Below, piece after piece: positions 58,103-64,000 of a stretch of DNA of 64,000 bases; within the stretch, counting starts at the first letter, position 1; every line of letters starts with the position of its first letter. The translations under genes were made by a program, and so were the position numbers. The DNA is from Ochotona curzoniae. Lineage: Eukaryota; Chordata; Mammalia; Lagomorpha; Ochotonidae. The notes under the pieces are model-generated. The model was not told the DNA's origin. It did no database searches and worked only from the letters and a program-made list of their open reading frames with translations. The stretch covers positions 7,128,001-7,192,000 of the forward strand of contig NW_024464918.1 in NCBI RefSeq assembly GCF_017591425.1, read 5' to 3'.

Positions 58103-58580
58103 AGAGAAGCCAAAATCTGAAAACATCTATACACCAAAGGGCATCATGCATAGCCTAAAAAGGCAGCCCAAGGAAGTACAGAAATATTAGCTAATATCTA
58201 CTTGTTAGATGGATGCTATCCAGAATTGGAAGGACTCCTTCTTCTCGGCAACAATAAGACAACAACTGAAAATTTCATGAAAAACCTAAATGAGCATAGC
58301 ATTACAGAAGACGTATAAGCAGTCAATACAAGCATGTGGATTCTCAGTGTTACCAACCATCACAGACAGGCAAACCAAATGTACAATGAGATACCACTTC
58401 ATATTGATAGGACAGGGTGTTAAAAACAAAACCAAACAAAAACAGAAAATAGCAAGTGTTAGTGAAGAAGGGGGAATGAAACCTCTGCGTACTGCTGGTG
58501 GGGGTGTAAAATGGTAGAACTGCTGTGGAAAATAACTGGGCAGTTTCTCAAAAGATTAAACTTAGAATGGAACAAATTTG

Positions 58581-58980
58581 GGTCTGGTGTTGTGGGTACC
58601 ACCTTTGACACTGGCATTCCATATAGGAGCCAGTTTGAATTCAGCCTGTTCCACTTCCGAATCATCTCCCCGATAATGCGCCTGGGAGACAGCACAAGAT
58701 GACTCAAAGGGTCGGGCTGATGCACCCATGTGGGAGACTCAGACAAAACCTGGCAGAGGCCCCAAGCTTCCAGCTTAAGCCTGACTCAGCTGTGGCCATT
58801 GTGGCTGTTGGGAGAATAAAGCACCAGATGGAAGATTTCTGTCTGTCTTTCTCCCATCCCCACTCTGTCTCTCTCCCTCTCTCTTTCCTTCTCTCCCTCT
58901 CTCCCTTCCCTTCTCACTTCCTCTCTCTCTCTCTCATCAAATGTGCATTTCAAATAAATAAAATAGATCTTCTGAAAAAC
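58581..58980 (+). repeat. CSINE nested in the L1
   Basis: 'ggtctggtgttgtgggtaccacc', 'ggcattccatataggagccagtttgaattc', 'gggctgatgcacccatgtgggagactcag', 'agctgtggccattgtggctgttgggagaataaagcaccagatggaagatttctg', a long CT-rich block (58838-58937) and a 'caaataaataaaata' tail. L1 sequence continues on both sides. Confidence 0.87.
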
Positions 58981-59535
58981 CCCCAAAATCAAGTTTAATC
59001 TTTGTATACATGCATACAAGTCAAGTCAAAGAGCAGAACAGGTATTGATACACAGATGTTCACAGCAGTATTATTTACAACACTTAAAGCATGAAAACAA
59101 CACACATGTGCAGTGATAGCTGAGTGAGAAAACAACATATGAAAGACACATAAAGTGGGATTTATAACTTGGGATCAAAATGGAAGAGATTCTGAGCCAT
59201 GTTACCAGATGAACTAATCAGGAGGAAGTTATGTAAAGTGAAAGAAGCTGGTCTCAAATGTATGGCTCCATAATTCTGCTTATAAAAGAATAATCAAATT
59301 CATGGAATTAAGAATAAAAATGATGGTTTCTAGGAGGTTAGTAGAAGGGACTTAACATTGAATGGGCACAGAGTTTCTGTTTGGTTTGGGGAGGATGGAA
59401 ATGTTCAAACAGATGCTCATGACAGTTTCATAGCAACATGACTATAGTCAACACTGTATGACTGAATACTTAACAAGGGTAAATTTCCTGTTGAAGAAAC
59501 ATTTACCAAATTAAAAGATAAATAATACACAACCA
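58981..59535 (+). repeat. L1M 3'UTR, right part
   Basis: 'acagatgttcacagcagtattatttac', 'gtaaagtgaaagaagctgg', 'gctccataattctgcttataa', 'aaaaatgatggtttctaggagg', 'gaatgggcacagagtttctgtttgg', 'gaggatggaaatgttc' and the end 'taaatttcctgttg...ttaccaaattaaa' follow the old L1 3'UTR. The part 59063-59160 has a second copy at 60639-60731. Confidence 0.8.
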
Positions 59536-59741
59536 AATCTCTGCTCCAATTGTCTAAACTTCTTTTCAAATACATAGCTGAATCAGAATTCTTTGGGAGT
59601 TACAGATGTTTATTAATGTTTTGTACATAAAATACTGATTGAGAGATTTGGTTCCACAAGCCACAGCACAATAGTCAAACCACTATTTGAGACTAAACTG
59701 TATGGACATGAGAGTCTACACTCTTTAAGAATAGTTATTCT

Positions 59742-60070
59742 GGGGCCAGTGCTGTGGTGTGGTGGGTAAAGCCACACATAACATCAGCTTTCTAAATAGG
59801 TGCTGGTTTGAGTTCTGGATGCCCCACTTCCAATCTAGCTCTTCGCTACTGTGTCTGGAAAGGCAGCAGAGTATGGTCCAAGTGCTTAGACTCCTGTCAC
59901 CAATGTATGAGACCTGGAGGAAGCTCTTGGTCTCTGATGTGCCCAGTTCTGGCTGCTGTGGCCTTTTGGAAAGTGAATCAGCTGTGGAAGATTTCCCCAC
60001 CCTTTCCATCTCCCCCCACTAGCTCTCTATAACTCTGGCTTTCATAGAAATAGATATATTTTTAAAAAGA
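59742..60070 (+). repeat. CSINE
   Basis: 'ggggccagtgctgtggtgtggtgggtaaagcc', 'aataggtgctggtttgagttctgg', 'gtctggaaaggcagcagagtatggtccaagtgc', 'gagacctggaggaagctcttgg', 'aagtgaatcagctgtggaagatttcc' and an 'aaatagatatatttttaaaa' tail. Confidence 0.9.
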
Positions 60071-60638
60071 GTGCAATCATTTTTTCATTGTTTGGGGGGA
60101 ATTGGTCCAAGAGATACATCTGGGACTGTAGCTATAATTTCTGTTGAAATGGTTTTGATAAAATAAATAGAGCTTTTGATCCAACAGAGAATTGACACAT
60201 CTCTAAGAAGGGACTAGAGCTACTTTTTAAAATGAGTACTGAATATAATGCAGGAAGCTAGCCAGAATTAATGTGTAATTTTTAAGGGAATTTGGATTAT
60301 GCTGAAGATCTGAATAATAGCTGTTAGGGCAGGAAATTGTTAAGTGACACTGTGTGATTACCAATGTCTGTGCTTGCCTAGGACATCCTTTTGTTTGTAC
60401 CAGGAAGCCAGTGACAGAGCTGGAGAGGTGGAATGTACACAATGACTATCGACCCTGGGATTCTTGTCAATAGCAGGATTATTTGCTGAAGAGGGGCAGT
60501 TCTCTGTTGCCTGTCATTTACATGCTGCACATCTCCAAAGGAATTGCCTATCTCTCTCTACTATGTGCTCATCTGTACTGTGGTACAGAAGGTGGTCCCA
60601 ATCCTACTTGGCTAGAAATTGCTGGGCTTACAAATCAT
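60071..60638. other. Unique non-coding stretch
   Basis: Nothing recognised. Confidence 0.4.
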
Positions 60639-60731
60639 CAGCAGTATTATTTACAATACTTAAAGCATGAAAACAACACACATGTACAGTCATAGTTGAG
60701 TAAACAACATGTGAAAGACACATAAAGTGGG
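60639..60731 (+). repeat. Displaced second copy of a 95-bp L1 3'UTR segment
   Basis: Matches 59063-59160 with about five substitutions and one 4-bp gap. Shared landmarks are 'cagcagtattatttacaa', 'cttaaagcatgaaaacaaca' and 'gaaagacacataaagtgggg'. Flanks on both sides are unrelated to the source, so only this segment was copied. See findings. Confidence 0.85.
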
Positions 60732-61689
60732 GATGTGGGTGCACTCCGTGTGAAGGTACCAAGGAAATGATGGCACATTCTGACCTCTGTTGCCATGTTG
60801 CCAGGCAAGTCAGAAGGGCCATAGGAATCCTGAGGGTGCCATCTGTTCCCAGTTCTCAGAATGAGAGATGACTTTGTTGGAAAGGCCAAGGTGAGGTGTG
60901 ACCGGGAGCCTTTAGTCCTTGTACTGGAGCATTGCTTTCTCCTGTAGATGGGATCACCTTCAGTATTTTCAACCAGAGCACAGAATCATCTGGAGGTAGT
61001 AATACAGCCAGTGCATTTCCAAATCAAGATCCCCAGGTCAGTTTTCAAAATGTCAACCCACGTTTAATGTAACCTTTCACTCTTCATCATATATATCAAT
61101 GAGCTGTACAAATGAGGGAGGGAGAGAGAAAGGAAGATCAAAGAGAGGAAGAGAATTATTAGCCAAATAGATCAACAATGTACAGGACGATTTCGCACAT
61201 CGGGCATCGTTTGCTTTAGAAGGTAAGAACATTCACAGCATATATGAGAGAAATTTCTGTACAAAAACTAAACCACATAAGGGGAAGCAGTTTTACTACT
61301 TAAAAAAAAATCTATTTTTATGGGCTGCCTTCTTTCTCCTCCCCAATGCAGACACATGGATGGTGGGAGGGGCCAGGTGGAAGAGGCTGACCTTAGAGGT
61401 GCTTTTGTTTCGTAAGGGGACACCAGCTCTCACCTCCATGTGACTGTCAAGACAAATTTGTCACGTGGACCATTTGCAATTCAGGTTTTAGGTTTGTGAC
61501 TATACAGTCTCAGAGTTGGCTGGTGCCCGTAAGTTTGAGTTACAAGCAATGGTATTTTGAAGTCTATTTTCCACAGGACACACACTTTATAAGGCCCATT
61601 AGTGGATCTGAGGATTGCCTGTTGTTCAAGTTTCATCACTGGCTGCTAATTTGTGGCATTTCACAGAACCTCAAAAATTTTAATTCATC
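60732..61689. other. Unique non-coding stretch
   Basis: 60970-61060 has a faint MER5-like wording. 61185-61215 retains several CpGs (see findings). No gene called. Confidence 0.4.
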
Positions 61690-62015
61690 TGGGACCAGCA
61701 TGATGACTCAATTGTCTAATCCTCTGCCTGTAAGAGCTGGCATACCATATGGGCATTAGTTCGTATCCTTGTTGCACCAGTTCCCATCTAGCTCCCCTCT
61801 CCCCCTCCTTATGGCCTGGGAAAGCAACAGAGGACAGCATAAAACCTTGGGACTATGTCACAAGTGAAAGATCTGGAAGAAGCTCCTGGCTTTGGATTGG
61901 TTCAATTCCAGCCATTGCAGGCATTTGTGGTGTGAACCAACGAATGGAAGATCCTTTTATTTCTCCTTCCCTCTGTAATTCTGCCTTTCAATACAAATGC
62001 ATAAACACTTTAAAA
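61690..62015 (+). repeat. CSINE
   Basis: 'gggaccagcatgatgactcaattgtctaatcctctgcctg', 'ggcataccatatgggcattag', 'atggcctgggaaagcaacagaggacagc', 'gaagaagctcctggctttggattgg', 'gaatggaagatcc' and a 'cctttcaatacaaatgcataaac' tail. The flanks 'aaaattttaattcat' (about 61674-61688) and 'aaaattctattcat' (about 62012-62025) may be a slightly decayed target duplication. Confidence 0.9.
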
Positions 62016-62026
62016 TTCTATTCATT

Positions 62027-62356
62027 TGATAAATTTCTTTGGAAGACAGAGAGAGGAAGGAAAGGAGGGAAAGGGGAAGAGAGAAAGGCAGAAAGCATAG
62101 AGTGGGAAGTAGAGAGAGAAAGCGGGTTGGGAGAGGAGAGGAGAGGAGAGGAGAGGAGAGGAGAGGAGAGGAGAGGAGAGGAGAGGAGAGGAGAGGAGAG
62201 GAGAGAAGAAAAGAGGAGAGAAGAAAAGAGGAGAGAAGAGAAGAAAAAACAATGGATATGGAAAGATTATACTTCTATTCACTGGTTCACTCTGAATCCA
62301 TGACTCTGATCTGGGATATCGGTGTTCCAAGTGGTGCCTTAGTTGTGCCAAATGCC
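62027..62356 (-). repeat. CSINE with internal deletion and GGAGA expansion
   Basis: Reversed CSINE remnant: 'tttgataaatttctttggaagacagagagagg' tail side, a very long purine-rich block, 'tattcactggttcactctgaatcc', and head-side 'gggatatcggtgttccaagtggtgccttagttgtgccaaatgcc'. The middle of the SINE is missing. It sits directly next to the oppositely oriented CSINE at 61.7 kb, so the pair forms a SINE inverted repeat. Confidence 0.7.
62131..62247. repeat. (GGAGA)n minisatellite-like tract
   Basis: About 15 near-perfect 'gagag' pentamers (62131-62205), then mixed GAGAAGAAAA units to 62247. All purine on this strand. It generates spurious Arg/Glu-rich frames of 116 and 184 codons. Confidence 0.95.
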
Positions 62357-64000
62357 TCCTCATGTAGGAATCATTTTAAGGTAAAATGACTCTCTGTAGC
62401 TTATTTGGAGAATTGCTATAAGAAATGTGATTAGGAAATTAGCATATACATTATAGGATGCTACTGAAAACTCAGTTATCTAGAATGCACACTTGACCTT
62501 TATGTGCAATTTCTTTCTGGCTTCACTTTTAGAACTCAAATAAATTTCCTGAAGCAAATGATTTAGTTTTGACTCATAATTATGCTGCCTATTTCTTCTA
62601 CCATTTCCCTTTTTTGCTTTTGTTTCCAGGAAGCCAGAATCACACTTTATGTCTGCTTTAAAAAATATGAGCTTTATAGCTATGGGCATGTATACATCAC
62701 ACACATACGTGTATACTTGTGCATACATATATTCACACACAAGTATACACATATGTATTTTTCACTCCTCAGATCTTTCCTTAACTCTTACTGTTTTATT
62801 TAATTATAATTTGGAGGGTTTGGGGATTGGCTGTAAAGCAAAATGCTGCTTAATTTTTGCTCAAAGTTCTGGTCCAAGATCAGAGCCCATTTCTAGTGAT
62901 GGTCTTGCTGGATCACCACATGGCAAGAGACAAGGAAAGTGTGTGGGTGTATGTGTGTCTGTTTATGGTTTCAAAAGCTATTATTGGATAGCTAGTTAGA
63001 GCTGATCTGAGTCTATCACAGCCAGAAAAAATTGGGGATCAACAATGAAAGAACCACATTTGCAGAATATGTTCTGAGAATGAGCTCCAATAAAAAGAGA
63101 TTACAAATAACACAGACAAACCAAAAACTAGCTGTGATGGGGACAGAAGGAAGGAAGCATGCTGCTACTGTTGTTACTGTGTGCAGCTATCCCCTACCAT
63201 TCCTATCCCACTCCGCAGTTGAGGAAGCCAACCTGCTATAGAAAATGCTAGAAACTTAAAATATCTGGCCTGAGGAGAATGCCTGAAGGAAGAACTTCAG
63301 CAAGGAGATGAAGAGATGTGCAAAGAGCAGAGAGACTTTGAAGATCACTGGAACCAGAGAGAGAGGAGCAAAGTACATAGCCCCTGACTGGTTCTGCTCA
63401 CCACTCCTTCCCTAGCTCGTAGCTGATAGAAGCCATCATGCCAGGAAGTGGTAAGCAGAACACATCACAACCCTACTACCACAGCAGATGAGTAGCCCTA
63501 ACTACGGCAGAATCATGCAGCCCTAATTTCAAATCTACTTTAGAATGCCAGCTGGAGTCCAAGCAGTCACTACTTTAAAGAAGGAATTTGCATTGTTTCA
63601 CTCTGAATGCAAAGTGTCAGCTGATATATTCCACCTGCCACAGGGGAAAGCAAGCAGCCTTCTGCTTTCAGCTGCCACCAGAGACAGCCAGGATGCCTTC
63701 TGGGACAGTAAGTAGGCCCCTGTGATTCCTGCAATTAGAAGCCTTTTGGATTCATGCTCTGAATCTTCACTTCCTTGCTCTTTGCTATCCAGTGAAGTTC
63801 CCCATTTACTTCTTGGGGATGGTCACCAGCAGCTGCCCAAGCCCAGTGGAAGAGGCCCATGCTCAGGAGAGTCCTTCCTGGAACTCTACCCACTGGGTTC
63901 TGGGAGCCAGTGCACAGCCCCTGGCATCACTGTTGCATGCCATGTGGGCAGTGGGACAGTCCCTTCTGTGCTGTTTGACTCCGGGAATGTCACTGCTGGT
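62357..64000. other. Unique non-coding stretch
   Basis: Contains an alternating purine-pyrimidine inverted repeat at 62703-62756 (separate finding). The final 1.2 kb is single-copy-looking sequence with no recognised coding exon or repeat. The window edge may cut a feature that continues to the right. Confidence 0.4.
62703..62756. repeat. Imperfect inverted repeat (hairpin-capable)
   Basis: 'gtgtatacttgtg' (62709-62721) and 'cacaagtatacac' (62738-62750) are perfect reverse complements. Extending outward by five more pairs after one mismatch gives a stem of about 19 bp with a 16-nt loop. The tract is alternating purine-pyrimidine (CA/TA-rich). Confidence 0.85.

Larger units (their letters stand above)
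58000..58580 (+). repeat. L1M ORF2-end remnant, left part
   Basis: 'gaccccaaaagcagaggcaaagagaagcc', 'catctatacaccaaagggcatcatgcatagcctaaaaaggcagccc', 'agctaatatctacttgttagatggatgctatccagaattggaaggactcc', 'tgtacaatgagataccacttcatattgatagg', 'tgctggtgggggtgtaaaatggtagaactgctgtggaaaa' follow the L1 ORF2 end in order. Frame-broken throughout. It hosts the U2 fragment (58070-58102). Confidence 0.8.

Noticed and set aside
58000..59535. Possible active retrotransposon
   Set aside because: The L1 sequence is 5'-truncated, full of stops and frameshifts, and split by other insertions.
61749..62389. 184- and 116-codon plus-strand frames rich in Arg/Glu
   Set aside because: They are produced by the GGAGA tract and CSINE sequence, where the repeat unit contains no stop codon.

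Overview
The window looks like mammalian nuclear DNA from a lagomorph, most likely a pika (Ochotona) rather than rabbit or hare. The main evidence is about 20 copies, on both strands, of the lagomorph tRNA-derived C-SINE (CSINE). The younger copies (for example 9621-9946 and 14946-15260) end in a 'CTCTGTATATCT...CCAATAAAAATAAAT' type tail, which I associate with pika copies. The rest of the repeat load (MIR, L2, old L1M 3' ends, MER5-like hAT copies, MaLR-type LTRs and mariner-like elements) is ordinary for placental mammals. Base composition is AT-rich, with no CpG island. The lineage call rests on remembered repeat consensus sequences and no search was run.

I find no convincing protein-coding gene, exon chain, promoter or intact RNA gene. 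The longest open frames (about 130-185 codons) lie antisense to repeats, inside purine-rich microsatellites or in sequence with no recognisable domain, and I treat them as chance. The window therefore reads as an intergenic or deep-intronic desert. Two weak remnants of possible retrocopies are listed with low confidence (34.2-34.7 kb and 50.3-51.1 kb).

Layout. 0-9.6 kb is mostly unique sequence with MIR/CSINE scraps and two L1 3' ends near 6.3-7.1 kb. 9.6-11 kb holds a young CSINE, a MIR and an older CSINE. 12.2-13.6 kb is repeat-poor and looks conserved. 14.4-18.7 kb is a CSINE cluster (four copies) plus a minus-strand L1M remnant. 20-23 kb holds an L2, a conserved-looking AT-rich block (21.5-22.1 kb) and two CSINEs. 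24.2-25.0 kb is another conserved-looking block. 27-29.6 kb holds a mariner-like element, two LTR-like repeats and a MIR. 30.9-31.4 kb is an L1 3' end. 32.5-36.9 kb is repeat-poor and contains the strongest candidate enhancer block (35.56-36.88 kb). 37-43.7 kb mixes CSINE, L2, MIR and MER5. 44.1-45.2 kb is a second strong conserved-looking block. 45.5-57.8 kb mixes L2, MIR, CSINE and LTR. 58-60.7 kb is an old L1 carrying a nested CSINE and a 33-bp U2 snRNA fragment with perfect target-site duplications, plus a displaced second copy of a 95-bp L1 segment. 61.7-62.4 kb is two adjacent CSINEs, the second swollen by a GGAGA repeat.

Functionally, the best guess is long-range regulatory DNA of a developmental gene outside the window. 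The repeat-free blocks are rich in homeodomain-type TAATTA/ATTAG cores. No undescribed protein system is visible. The most concrete oddities are the U2 micro-insertion and the dispersed 95-bp duplication.
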